From contig NZ_CP154855.1 of NCBI RefSeq assembly GCF_047302425.1, forward strand, positions 1,798,001-1,862,000: a stretch of 64,000 nucleotides of DNA, in the 5' to 3' direction. Position 1 is the stretch's first letter, and the number at the start of each line of letters is the position of its first letter. Shown here piece after piece: positions 1 through 8,104 of this stretch. A program made the translations under genes and the position numbers. A model generated the notes under the pieces. That model searched no databases. It was not told the DNA's origin and saw nothing but the letters and a program-made list of their open reading frames with translations. The DNA is from Oceanitalea sp047302425. Its GTDB lineage: Bacteria; Actinomycetota; Actinomycetes; Actinomycetales; Actinomycetaceae.

Positions 1-1281
1 GATGCCGTAGCCGGTGTTCCGCTCGAGCAGGACGTCGTGGTGCGGGTGGCCCTGGATGTCCTCGTAGAGGTTGTTGAAGACGTGGACCCGGCCGTTGCGC
101 ACCCGCGGCGTGCGCTCCTCGCTGCCCTCGAACCAGTTGTGGTGCAGCGTGCCGTAGTGGGCGCTGATGGAGCCGGTGCCGCCGCCGATGAGCAGGACCT
201 TGCTGCTCCCGGCGTAGTGGTTGTAGGCGACCGTGTAGTTGCGCGCGTGGTTGACGACGTCCGTGGCGCCGTCGCCCTTGGCCTGGTCGGGGTCGGTGTC
301 GGGGATGGTGAGGAACTTGTTCTGGCCGTAGCCGAAGGAGTTGTGGTGTACCCACACGTTCGACGCCCGGACGCCGGTACCGCCGCCGTGGATCTCGACG
401 GCGTCGTCGAAGAACTGGTCGAACTCGAGGTTGCGGACGACGACGTTGTGCGCGCCGCCGGTGGAGATGCCCCAGCCGTAGACGACGGCGTCGGGCCCGA
501 TGCCCTCGAAGGTGACGTTGCCGTTGCCAGCGCCCACGCTGAGCTTGCGGTTGTTGTTGAACGCGCCGGGCGGCACCTGCGCGCCGGCCTCCTGCGGGGT
601 GGGGGCGACCGTCTCGAAGTCGCCGACGGTGCCGAGGAGGCGGACGACGACGGGGGTGCGCTCGTTCGCCGTCTCGCCGCGGCCGGTGGTGAAGAGGTCG
701 GCCGGCAGGGCCTCGGCCATGGTGTCGTGGGTGACGTACACGATGCGGGCCTCGGGGTCGACGCGGCCGTCGGGGAGGTAGCCGCCGACGGCGCCGTCGA
801 GCGCGAAGTCGTGGGTGCCCTCGAACTCGTTCTCGTTTGACGGGACGAACGCGGCACCGTGGCGGGGGAAGGACTCGGTGCGCAGGTCGGTGAAGGTGTG
901 GACGGGCTCGCCGTCGGCCGTCCTCACCTGGACCTCGTAGGTGCCGCGGGGCAGGCCCGGCACGTCGACGCGCCAGGTGTCGCGGTGGGGGTCGACCTCG
1001 CGGACGAGCGGGGCGTCGACCTCCGTCCAGTCCTCGAGCCAGCCGGTGATGGGGCTGTCGTCCCGCCAGTCGTGGGCGCCGAGGGTGCGGACGTAGGCGC
1101 GGTAGCCGCCGTCGGCCGGCCCGGTCCAGGTCGCGTAGGCCGTCTCGTACCAGGTGCCGCTGCGCGTCCCGGCCGCGTCCTCGGCCGGTGCGGCGTGCGC
1201 GGTGATTGCCAGTGACCACACGATGGCGATCGCCAACAGTGCGGCGACCACGGCGCCGGCTGTCCTCTTCGTCGTCGTCAT
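1..1281 (-). CDS. Secreted pectate lyase, PL1-like (3' end missing)
   Basis: The gene would cleave pectate by beta-elimination outside the cell. The ATG at 1281 opens a signal peptide (MTTTKR, then an Ala/Leu/Ile-rich segment ending in AHA). Residues 40-150 look like a beta-sandwich accessory domain, and a right-handed parallel beta-helix follows. Family PL1 hallmarks are visible near residue 320 (VWVHHNSF), in the block ending VVNHARNYTVAYNHY, and in TLHHNWFEGSEERTPRVR followed by VHVFNNLY, where the arginine of RTPRVR is the usual catalytic base. The reading frame is open to position 1, so the 3' end lies outside the window after 427 codons. No carbohydrate transporter is adjacent. A LacI-type operator candidate lies 123 bp upstream. 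Family assignment is firm; the exact substrate is inferred. Confidence 0.85.
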   Translation of the reverse strand, partial: MTTTKRTAGAVVAALLAIAIVWSLAITAHAAPAEDAAGTRSGTWYETAYATWTGPADGGYRAYVRTLGAHDWRDDSPITGWLEDWTEVDAPLVREVDPHRDTWRVDVPGLPRGTYEVQVRTADGEPVHTFTDLRTESFPRHGAAFVPSNENEFEGTHDFALDGAVGGYLPDGRVDPEARIVYVTHDTMAEALPADLFTTGRGETANERTPVVVRLLGTVGDFETVAPTPQEAGAQVPPGAFNNNRKLSVGAGNGNVTFEGIGPDAVVYGWGISTGGAHNVVVRNLEFDQFFDDAVEIHGGGTGVRASNVWVHHNSFGYGQNKFLTIPDTDPDQAKGDGATDVVNHARNYTVAYNHYAGSSKVLLIGGGTGSISAHYGTLHHNWFEGSEERTPRVRNGRVHVFNNLYEDIQGHPHHDVLLERNTGYGI

Positions 1282-1403
1282 CAGCTCTCCTCGCAGGGGA
1301 TGGCCGGCGACGGCGCGGCGGCGTCGCCGGGGCGGGCAGCGTTGCTCGCGGCTCCCGGGACGGCCCTCGTCCCGGCGTCAACAGCGGTGTCGTGGGCCGC
1401 GGG

Positions 1404-1417
1404 CGTAAACGCTTCCA
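1404..1417 (-). promoter_or_regulatory. Candidate LacI-family operator upstream of pectate lyase
   Basis: CGTAAACGCTTCCA fits the LacI-family pattern TGnAAnCGnTTnCA at every fixed position but the first. It lies in the 199-bp divergent gap between the pectate lyase gene and the thiamine-binding gene. Sugar-responsive control of the lyase would make sense, but the regulator is not in the window. Confidence 0.4.
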
Positions 1418-1468
1418 CGCGACGGTACGTGAGCCGGGTCACGCGGTCAAGGGTGCGCGACTCCGCCC

Positions 1469-1480
1469 TACGATGGCGCC
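1469..1480 (+). promoter_or_regulatory. Leaderless-type -10 element (TACGAT)
   Basis: TACGAT is followed by six bases (GGCGCC) and then the ATG at 1481. This spacing places the transcription start on or next to the start codon, and no ribosome binding site is present. The same arrangement recurs at several other genes in this window. Confidence 0.55.
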
Positions 1481-1792
1481 ATGCTCTTCGCCTTCTCCGT
1501 CGCGCCCACCGCCACCGACTCCGCGGACGGCTCCGTGTCCGAGGCCGTGGCCGCCGCCGTCCGGGTCGTCCGGGAGTCCGGCCTGCCGAACGAGACGACG
1601 GCCATGTTCACCACCATCGAGGGTGAGTGGGACGAGGTCATGCCGGTCATCAAGGCGGCGTGCGACGCCGTCGCGGCCTACAGTCCGCGCGTCAGCCTCG
1701 TCCTCAAGGCCGACCTGCGGCCGGGCTACGAGAGCCAGCTCAGCGCGAAGGTCGAGCGGGTGGAGGAGCACCTTCGCGGCGAGCAGGACTGA
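1481..1792 (+). CDS. Thiamine-binding protein, MTH1187/YkoF-like family
   Basis: This 103-residue protein opens with LFAFSVAPTATDS and carries the conserved pattern of the MTH1187 (DUF77) family, including VRESGLPNETTAMFTTIEGE and a C-terminal amphipathic helix (SQLSAKVERVEEHL). Family members are small cytosolic ferredoxin-like proteins, some shown to bind thiamine. The length matches the family. The start is fixed by a leaderless-type -10 element ending six bases upstream. Nothing adjacent links it to thiamine synthesis, so its role in the cell is inferred from family only. Confidence 0.8.
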   Translation: MLFAFSVAPTATDSADGSVSEAVAAAVRVVRESGLPNETTAMFTTIEGEWDEVMPVIKAACDAVAAYSPRVSLVLKADLRPGYESQLSAKVERVEEHLRGEQD

Positions 1793-1890
1793 GCCCTCCT
1801 TGGGACCAGCTGCCCGTGCTGGGAACCGGACTGCCTGAGAAGGTGGAGGGGAGGGCCGGCACCTCGAGCCGGTCCAGAAGGAGGATCAGC

Positions 1891-2925
1891 ATGAAGGCAG
1901 TTCAGTACCGTACGATCGGCGCCGGCCCCGAGGTCGTCGAGATCGAGACGCCCGAGCCGGGCCCCGGTCAGGTGCGCCTCAAGGTCACCGCCGCCGGCGT
2001 GTGCCACTCCGACTCGTTCATCATGAGCCTGCCCGAGGACCAGTACATCTACGGGCTGCCGCTCACCCTCGGCCACGAGGGCGCCGGCGTCGTCGACAAG
2101 CTCGGCGAGGGCGTGACGGGCCTCGAGGTGGGCACCTCGGTCGCCGTCTACGGCCCGTGGGGCTGCGGCCACTGCTACATGTGCGCGCAGGGCAAGGAGA
2201 ACTACTGCGAGCGGGCCGGCGAGCTCGGCATCGCCCCGCCCGGGCTCGGTGCCCCCGGCGCCATGGCCGAGTACATGATCGTCGATGACCCCCGCCACCT
2301 CGTGCCGCTGGGCGACCTCGACCCCGTGCAGAACGTCTCCCTCACCGACGCCGGCCTCACGCCGTACCACGCGATCAAGGGCTCGCTGGACAAGCTCGTC
2401 CCGGGCTCGGTCGCCGTCGTCATCGGCGCGGGCGGCCTCGGGCACGTGGGCATCCAGATCCTCCGAGCGATCACCCCGGCGACCGTCATCGCCCTCGACC
2501 TCGCCGAGGACAAGCTCGGGCTCGCCAAGGAGGTGGGTGCGCACCACGCGTTCCTCTCCAACGACGACGCCGTGGAGCAGGTCCGCGCCCTCTTCGGTGG
2601 CCGCGGGGCGACTGCCGTCTTCGACTTCGTCGGTGTGCAGCCGACGATGGACCTCGGGGCCAAGATGGTTGCCGTCGCCGGCGACCAGGTGAACGTCGGC
2701 GTCGGTAGCGGCACGCTGCCCGTCGGCTTCGTCGACCGCCCGTACGAGGCGCAGGTCCGCGCGCCGTACTGGGGCTACCGTCACGAGCTCTTCGAGGTGC
2801 TCGACCTCGCCCGGACCGGCGCCGTCCACGTCGAGACCGAGGTCTTCTCCCTCGAGGACGCGCCCAAGGCCTACGAGAAGCTGCATGACGGCACCCTGCG
2901 CGGCCGCGCCGTCATCGTCCCGTAG
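1891..2925 (+). CDS. Zinc-dependent secondary alcohol dehydrogenase (ADH-A-like)
   Basis: The 344-residue protein is a medium-chain alcohol dehydrogenase that interconverts secondary alcohols and ketones with NAD(H). The catalytic zinc ligands are visible in GVCHSD and GHEGAG. The structural zinc site is a four-cysteine loop near residues 90-105 (CGHCYMCAQGKENYC), and the NAD-binding loop is VVIGAGGLGHVG. From memory it resembles Rhodococcus ADH-A along its whole length, including GPWGCG and LTDAGLTPYHAI. The ATG at 1891 follows a strong AGAAGGAGG ribosome binding site; the reading frame extends further upstream but only through noncoding sequence. Confidence 0.9.
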   Translation: MKAVQYRTIGAGPEVVEIETPEPGPGQVRLKVTAAGVCHSDSFIMSLPEDQYIYGLPLTLGHEGAGVVDKLGEGVTGLEVGTSVAVYGPWGCGHCYMCAQGKENYCERAGELGIAPPGLGAPGAMAEYMIVDDPRHLVPLGDLDPVQNVSLTDAGLTPYHAIKGSLDKLVPGSVAVVIGAGGLGHVGIQILRAITPATVIALDLAEDKLGLAKEVGAHHAFLSNDDAVEQVRALFGGRGATAVFDFVGVQPTMDLGAKMVAVAGDQVNVGVGSGTLPVGFVDRPYEAQVRAPYWGYRHELFEVLDLARTGAVHVETEVFSLEDAPKAYEKLHDGTLRGRAVIVP

Positions 2926-2944
2926 CGACTGAGCCCGTCCGCTG

Positions 2945-2990
2945 GCGCCCAGAGCCGGATCCCTCCGCGGAGGAATTCGGCTCTCGGCGC
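2945..2990. repeat. 46-bp palindrome of two head-to-head motif copies
   Basis: Two 23-base halves are reverse complements at 20 of 23 positions, with the centre at CCG/CGG. Each half is a variant of the dispersed GCCGAGAGCCGGATTC motif. It begins 20 bp after the alcohol dehydrogenase stop codon, where it could act as a transcript terminator or processing signal. It has no T-tract. Confidence 0.75.
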
Positions 2991-2995
2991 GCTCG

Positions 2996-3472
2996 GTGCC
3001 ACAAAGGGCGGTGGCGCTGCGGCGAAAGCCCAGGTCGGCTGCCGCGTGAGGCCCCGACGGGCGGCGGGTGGGTGCCGTTTGTGGCACTCTCGCCGGCCGA
3101 GCTGCAGCTGATCTGCGCACAAGTCCGCGACACGTCGCGTGACACGCCCGGGCGTCAAGGCTGGAGCCTGGACCTGCGGCGAGCGACTGGCGGTTGTGCG
3201 CGGGATCCCGACAGCGCGCGCGAGAGCCGGTGCGCGTGCGTGCCACAAATGGCGGTGGCGCTGCGGCGAAAGCCCAGGTCGGTTGCCGCGTGGGCCCCGA
3301 CGGGGGGTCGGTCGGTGCCGTTTGTGGCACCCTCGCCGGCCGAGCTGCTGCTGATCTGCGCACAAGTCCGCGACACGTCGCGTGACACGCCCGGGCGTCA
3401 AGGCTGGAGCCTGGACCCGGTCGAGCGACTGGCGGTTGTACGCAGGATCCCGACAGTGCGCGCGAGGGCCGG
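2996..3472. repeat. Tandem duplication of a ~234-bp noncoding unit
   Basis: Copy 1 (about 2996-3230) and copy 2 (about 3240-3472) are nearly identical and lie 244 bp apart. Each begins with GTGCCACAAA and carries the inverted copy TTTGTGGCAC about 80 bp later, followed by the palindrome CGCGACACGTCGCG. The whole stretch 2926-3646 holds no gene I can support. Open frames there are low-complexity and repeat-derived. Its purpose is unknown; a mobile or structured intergenic element is possible. Confidence 0.8.
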
Positions 3473-3479
3473 CGCCGGC

Positions 3480-3630
3480 GGCGGAGAATCCGGCTCTCGG
3501 CGCGGTGGTGGGCAGCGGAGAATCCGACTCTCGCGCGGGGTGGGAGTGCGGCGGAGAGTCCGGCTGTCGGCGGGGTGGGGATGCGGCGGAGAGTCCGGCT
3601 CTCGGCGGCGGAGAGTCCGGCTCTCGGCGC
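3480..3630. repeat. Five irregularly spaced copies of the dispersed motif
   Basis: Five same-orientation copies of GCGGAGAnTCCGGCTCTCGG (reverse complement of the motif seen at 18081, 42317 and 58500) lie at about 3480, 3514, 3551, 3585 and 3606. The internal AA/AG varies between copies, and the spacers are short G-rich runs. The array ends just before the stop of the ATP-grasp gene on the opposite strand. Confidence 0.8.
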
Positions 3631-3646
3631 GAGAGGGGAGGACCGC

Positions 3647-4621
3647 TTACGCGGCGGCGGGGTCGGCTTCCTGTGCCAGGCGGACGAGGTAGTCGGCCAG
3701 GGCGCCGGGGGCGGAGCGCGGGGCGACGGCCTCGACGTTGGCGTTGTAGTTGGTGTTCGTGTTGACGTCGTAGGTGAGCAGGCGCCCGTCCTCCGACTCG
3801 ATGAACTCCACGCCGAGCACCTCGATGCCGTTGCGCTTGGCGAACTCGATGTACTTGCCGATGATCGGGTGGTCGAAGCCCTCGCGGAGGCTGAAGAGCT
3901 GCTGGCCGATCTCGGGCGCGATGGTCGCCCCGGGCGGGGTGATCGGGCGGCCGGTGCTCGGGTCGATCTCGCAGGCGTCGGCGGGGCACAGCTGGAAGCC
4001 GCCGCGGGCGGTGTCGGCGTCGATCGCGTAGATGAACTCCCCGCCGACGATCTCCACGCGGGTGATGCGCGGCGTCGCCGCCTGGACGTACTCCTGCACC
4101 AGCGTGATGCCGTCCACCGGCTCCTCGAACTCGGCGGACCCGACGTAGGCCTCCAGCTCGGGGTACGAGTCGAAGCGCCGCACGCCCAGGCCCTTGCCGC
4201 CCTGATTGTGCTTGAGGATGAGTGGCGTGGGGAAGTCCCGCGCCGCCTCGAGGATCCGCTCCCGCCCGATCGCCGCGACCGTCCGCGGCGTCTCGATGCC
4301 GGCGGCGCGCAGCGCGGTCAGCTGGTCGACCTTGCTCATCTCCAGTTCCACCACCCGGCGGCCGTTGACCGTGCGCCGCCCGTGCGCCTCCAGCCACGAC
4401 AGCACCGCCCGCGTGTAGTCCTTGGACAGCGTGTGCCCACGGGTGTGGGACGAGGCGCTGATCCGCGACCAGAAGATCCCCTCGGGCGGGGTGGAGTCGA
4501 GGTCGAGGACACCGTCGGTGAGGACCCACTCGACGACCTCGACCCCGCGCTCGGCGAAGGCCTTGGCGAAGGGAGGGAACCACTCGGGGTTCTCGTGCAG
4601 GGCGTAGATGGGGAGAGTCAT
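3647..4621 (-). CDS. ATP-grasp family ligase (RimK/glutamate-ligase-like)
   Basis: This 324-residue protein has the ATP-grasp layout. An N-terminal pre-ATP domain is followed by an ATP-binding segment near residue 145 (LILKHNQGGKGLGV) and a metal-binding tail (LGVEFIESEDG then YDVNTNTNYN). Such enzymes join an acyl-phosphate to an amine. The nearest lineages I recognise are RimK-type alpha-glutamate and peptide ligases. The ATG at 4621 starts MTLPIYALHENPEW; longer frames upstream belong to noncoding read-through. It lies 14 bp after the AbgT-like gene and is almost certainly cotranscribed with it, which suggests action on an imported acyl-glutamate or dipeptide. The substrate is not known. 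Confidence 0.8.
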   Translation of the reverse strand: MTLPIYALHENPEWFPPFAKAFAERGVEVVEWVLTDGVLDLDSTPPEGIFWSRISASSHTRGHTLSKDYTRAVLSWLEAHGRRTVNGRRVVELEMSKVDQLTALRAAGIETPRTVAAIGRERILEAARDFPTPLILKHNQGGKGLGVRRFDSYPELEAYVGSAEFEEPVDGITLVQEYVQAATPRITRVEIVGGEFIYAIDADTARGGFQLCPADACEIDPSTGRPITPPGATIAPEIGQQLFSLREGFDHPIIGKYIEFAKRNGIEVLGVEFIESEDGRLLTYDVNTNTNYNANVEAVAPRSAPGALADYLVRLAQEADPAAA

Positions 4622-4635
4622 GTCAGGGCGAACAG

Positions 4636-6216
4636 TCACTGGTCGAGGAAGATTCCGTTGCCGGGCCCAAGGGGCAGGTCGAGGGCGAAGAACACCGACA
4701 GCACGAGCACCCACGCCACCCAGAACACGACGGTGAAGGGCAGCATCCGCGCGATGATCGTGCCGAGGCCCGCCTTGGGCTCGTACTTCCGCAGCATCGT
4801 CAGCAGCACGATGATGTACGGGTTGAGCGGGGTGAGGATCTGCGTGGCGGAGTCGCCGACGCGGAACGCGGCCTGGATGAAGGCCGGCTCGTAGCCGATG
4901 AGCGCGAACATCGGGACGAACACCGCCGCCATGAGCGTCCACAGCGCCGAGCCCGAGATGATGAAGAGGTTGAGCGAGGACGCGAGGACGACGAAGAGCA
5001 GGATCGCGAGGAAGCCGGTGAGCCCCGCCGCCTCCAGCCCCTCGGCGCCGGTCACCGCGATCCACGAGCCGATCCCCGACCAGTTGAACAAGGCGATGAA
5101 CTGGCCGAGCACGAAGGCCAGGACGAGGAAGGGGATCATGTCGCGGATCGCCTTGCCCATGAGCGAGGTGACGTCCGCGACGCTCCGCGCCGTCCCCACG
5201 ACCCAGCCGTAGACCAGCCCGGGTACGAGGAAGGCGAGGAACACGAGGAAGACGATCGAGCTGAGCAGGGGAGAGGTGGGCAGGAAGCCGCCCTCCTCGT
5301 TCCGCCACGGGGACCCGGGGACGACGACGGCGGCGACCACCGCCACCACCGTGAGCGCGAAGGCCAGCCCGGCCCAGAGCAGGCCGCGCCGCTCGACCGC
5401 CGTGAGCTCGGCGGTGACGGCCTCGCTCGCCGCCGGCCCGCCGTCGTCGTCCTCCGACGCCTGCTCGGTGCGCGGCACGTCCTGGCGGGTGAGGCGCGGC
5501 TCGAGCACCTTGTCGATGAGGAGGCCGGCCAGCGCCATGAGGATGAGGGCGGCGGCGATGTTGAAGAACCAGTTCGACACCGGGTTGACCGGCGCGCCGG
5601 GGTCGGGCAGCACGCCGACGACGGACTGGGTGATCCCGGCGAAGAGCGCGTCGAGGCTCGTGACGAGGATGTTCGTCGAGTAGCCGGCGCCGGTGGCCGC
5701 GAAGCCGCCGATGAGGCCGGCGACCGGGTGGCGGCCGGCGGCCTTGAAGGCCAGCGCCGTCAGCGGCGGGATGACGACGAAGGACGCGTCGGACAGCACC
5801 GAGCCGAGCACGCCGACGACGCCGACGGCGTAGGGCAGCGCCCGCCGCGGTGCAGACCCGATGAGCTTGCGGATCGCCGCCGCGAGCATCCCCGACTTCT
5901 CTGCCACGCCCACGGCCAGGAGAATCGGCAGCACGGTGACGAGCGGCGGGAAGCCGACGTAGTTCGCGCCGAGGTTCTCGGTGAGCCACACCAGGCCCTC
6001 GCCGGTGAAGAAGCCGCGGATCTCCGTGACCTCGTCGCTGCCGGGGATCTGGACCGTGACGCCCGCCCAGGCCATCGCCGTCGACGCGACGGCGACGATG
6101 ACGAAGAGCGCGAGGAAGAGGGTGAAGGGCTCGGGGAGCCGGTTGCCGACGCGCTCGACGCCGTCGAGGATCCGGGAGGGCCAGCTCTGCCTCGTGGCCG
6201 TGGTCTCTGTGCTCAT
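4636..6216 (-). CDS. AbgT-family transporter
   Basis: The 526-residue product has about a dozen hydrophobic segments and AbgT-family features such as LSDASFVVIPPLTALAF, a GYSTNILVTSLDAL region and a C-terminal RVGDSATQILTPLNPYI motif. Family members move p-aminobenzoyl-glutamate; some export sulfonamides. A long hydrophilic loop around residues 235-270 (TEQASEDDDGG) separates the halves. It starts at the ATG 6216, 12 bp after the M20 hydrolase gene. Transporter plus amidohydrolase is the classic abg arrangement for uptake and cleavage of aminobenzoyl-glutamate-like amides; the added ATP-grasp gene is unusual. Confidence 0.88.
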   Translation of the reverse strand: MSTETTATRQSWPSRILDGVERVGNRLPEPFTLFLALFVIVAVASTAMAWAGVTVQIPGSDEVTEIRGFFTGEGLVWLTENLGANYVGFPPLVTVLPILLAVGVAEKSGMLAAAIRKLIGSAPRRALPYAVGVVGVLGSVLSDASFVVIPPLTALAFKAAGRHPVAGLIGGFAATGAGYSTNILVTSLDALFAGITQSVVGVLPDPGAPVNPVSNWFFNIAAALILMALAGLLIDKVLEPRLTRQDVPRTEQASEDDDGGPAASEAVTAELTAVERRGLLWAGLAFALTVVAVVAAVVVPGSPWRNEEGGFLPTSPLLSSIVFLVFLAFLVPGLVYGWVVGTARSVADVTSLMGKAIRDMIPFLVLAFVLGQFIALFNWSGIGSWIAVTGAEGLEAAGLTGFLAILLFVVLASSLNLFIISGSALWTLMAAVFVPMFALIGYEPAFIQAAFRVGDSATQILTPLNPYIIVLLTMLRKYEPKAGLGTIIARMLPFTVVFWVAWVLVLSVFFALDLPLGPGNGIFLDQ

Positions 6217-6227
6217 CTCGCCCTCGG

Positions 6228-7565
6228 TCAGTCGAAGTAGTGGGGGACGTCGAGCGGGCCGCCCTGGGCGGCGAACTCGGCGGCGACGGCGTCGCGCAGC
6301 TCGGCGTCGCACAGGTAGTCCAGGGCCGTGAGGGCCAGACCGACGGCGCCGTCGAGCGCGCCGGACCGCGCCGCGGGGCCGGCGGCGGCGAGGGCGAAGT
6401 CCTCGGTGTGGAGGGCGACGTCGGGCGGCGCGATCGCGATGAGCGGGTGGATGCCCGGCACCCGGTAGCTGACGTTGCCGAAGTCGGTGGACGCGGCGAG
6501 GGTCTCGGGCACGACGCCGCCTGCGAGCGGCTGGCGGCCGCGGCGCCGCTGGGCGGCGACCCAGCGGGCGGTCAGCGCCTCGTTGGTCCGCACCGGCAGC
6601 GACGGCGGGTGCTCGTCCCACTCGATCTCGACGTTCGTGCCGGTCATGAGCGCGGCGCCGCGGGCGATGTCGTCGAGGCGGCGGCTGAGGTCGCGCAGCG
6701 TGTCGGGGTACTTGGACCGTGCGTAGAGCGCGACGACGGCGCGGTCGGGAATGACGCTAGGGCGCGTGCCGCCGTCGGTGACGACGGCGTGGATCCGGTC
6801 CACGGGCGGCAGCTGCTGGCGCAGCAGCCCGATGCCCTGGTAGGCGAGGGCGGCGGCGTCGAGGGCGTTGCGGCCCATGAAGGGCTGGGCCGAGGCGTGG
6901 GCGGAGACGCCGGAGAAGGTCCAGCGCAGCAGCCGGCGCCCGAGCCACACCTGGTCGGCGAGGTCGTAGCCGTAGGGGTGGACCATGATCGCGGCGTCGA
7001 CGTCGTCGAAGGCGCCGCCGCGGGCGAGCACCTCCTTGCCGGAGTGGCCCTCCTCGGCGGGGGTGCCGAGGAGGACGACGCGGCCGGCGACGGCGTCGGG
7101 CCGGGTCTCGAAGGTGCGCGCCAGGGCGAGGAACGCGCCGACCCCGGCTGCGGCGATGACGTTGTGCCCGCACGCGTGGCCGAGGTTCGGCAGGGCGTCG
7201 TACTCGGCGAGGATCGCGATCGTCGGGCCGTCCGCGCGGCCGCGGACCTCCGCGCGGAAGGCGGTCTCGACGCCGTGGACACCGCTCTCGGCGCGGACGC
7301 CCTGGCGGGCGAGGACCTCGACGAGCGTGGCGACGCTGCGGTGCTCCTCGTAGGCCGTCTCCGGCTCGGCGTGGAGGGCGGCGACGACGTGGTCCAGCTC
7401 CGGGGCCAGCGACTCGGCGGCGGACTCGACGGCGTCGCTCAGCTCTACGGGCGCGCCGGCGAAGGGGGAGACGGGGGCGGTGGACTGCCGCATCCGCGCG
7501 TCGGTCTCGTCCGCGAGGTGCGCCAGGTAGGCCGTGCTCGGCTCGAGCGGGGTGGTCTCAGACAC
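6228..7565 (-). CDS. M20 family amidohydrolase (AbgB-like)
   Basis: This 445-residue metal-dependent hydrolase belongs to peptidase family M20D. Visible motifs are EYDALPNLGHACGHN, which contains the metal ligands, and PAEEGHSGK with the catalytic glutamate. A dimerisation insert follows (FSGVSAHASAQPFMGRNALDA), and the last metal ligand region is near HTEDF. Such enzymes cleave acyl-amino acids, including p-aminobenzoyl-glutamate. The GTG start at 7565 is supported by a TACATT element exactly six bases upstream. It is the first gene of a three-gene operon with AbgT and ATP-grasp genes. Confidence 0.88.
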   Translation of the reverse strand: MSETTPLEPSTAYLAHLADETDARMRQSTAPVSPFAGAPVELSDAVESAAESLAPELDHVVAALHAEPETAYEEHRSVATLVEVLARQGVRAESGVHGVETAFRAEVRGRADGPTIAILAEYDALPNLGHACGHNVIAAAGVGAFLALARTFETRPDAVAGRVVLLGTPAEEGHSGKEVLARGGAFDDVDAAIMVHPYGYDLADQVWLGRRLLRWTFSGVSAHASAQPFMGRNALDAAALAYQGIGLLRQQLPPVDRIHAVVTDGGTRPSVIPDRAVVALYARSKYPDTLRDLSRRLDDIARGAALMTGTNVEIEWDEHPPSLPVRTNEALTARWVAAQRRRGRQPLAGGVVPETLAASTDFGNVSYRVPGIHPLIAIAPPDVALHTEDFALAAAGPAARSGALDGAVGLALTALDYLCDAELRDAVAAEFAAQGGPLDVPHYFD

Positions 7566-7577
7566 CCAGCCAATGTA
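7566..7577 (-). promoter_or_regulatory. Leaderless-type -10 element (TACATT) of the M20-AbgT operon
   Basis: Read on the minus strand, TACATT is followed by GGCTGG and then the GTG start at 7565. This is the promoter candidate for the M20/AbgT/ATP-grasp operon. Confidence 0.55.
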
Positions 7578-7690
7578 ACGACGGGGCCCAGGACCGCTCG
7601 ACCGGTACCGCGCTGTCTCACGGCGTGGACGACGGACGAGACCAGGGTTGGCGGGGCAGTGGCGGGGACTGGCGAGTACCGTGACGTCGC

Positions 7691-8095
7691 GTGGCGCCCG
7701 TCACGCCACAGACCTATGTGCTGTCCTCCGGGGAGCTCCAGCTGCCCGAAGACCCCGCGCGCGTGGGGTGGTGGGCCGCCGGCGGGCTGCCGGGCCAGGC
7801 CGAGGGGACGGTGGTGCTCGCCGGGCACATGGACGGCCTGCGCCGCGGCGGGGCGATGAGCGCGCTGCTCGACCTCCAGCCCGAGGACGTCGTCTCCCTC
7901 GAGGACACCAACGGGAACGTCCACGACTACCGGGTCGTCGAGCGCAGCACGACGCCGCAGGAGAGCCTGGACCCCGCGCTCTTCGCCACTGACGGCCCCC
8001 ACCGCCTCGTGCTCGTCACCTGCGGCGGTACCTACGACGACGCGACGGGGCGCTACTCCGAGAACATCGTGGTCATCGCCGAGCCCGTCGGCTGA
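7691..8095 (+). CDS. Class F sortase catalytic domain, N-terminally short
   Basis: The 134 residues match the second part of actinobacterial class F sortases, with the catalytic histidine at residue 46 (LAGHMDG), the cysteine at 111 (LVTCGG) and the arginine at 121 (TGRYSEN). Class F sortases normally carry an N-terminal membrane helix and a first beta-strand (R-L-x-IP-x-IGVDAPV). Here the protein begins inside that segment with APVTPQTY, and a stop codon sits three codons upstream of the GTG. No secretion signal is possible from this start. It may be a decayed gene or a frameshifted copy; the catalytic residues are intact. Confidence 0.6.
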   Translation: MAPVTPQTYVLSSGELQLPEDPARVGWWAAGGLPGQAEGTVVLAGHMDGLRRGGAMSALLDLQPEDVVSLEDTNGNVHDYRVVERSTTPQESLDPALFATDGPHRLVLVTCGGTYDDATGRYSENIVVIAEPVG

Positions 8096-8104
8096 GCCCT
8101 CGCC

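Noticed and set aside
37..1838. Long open frames on the plus strand across the first 1.8 kb
   Set aside because: They lie opposite or out of frame with the pectate lyase and thiamine-binding genes, have valine/alanine-only composition and no start signals; they are GC-bias shadows.
2926..3646. Open frames of 60-200 codons in the repeat region
   Set aside because: They translate the tandem noncoding duplication and the motif array, have arginine-rich low-complexity products and no ribosome binding sites.
4622..5989. Extending the ATP-grasp protein to 780 residues by fusion through the AbgT gene region
   Set aside because: The upstream part is antisense-like composition in the wrong frame of the AbgT gene; the ATG at 4621 gives the normal family length.
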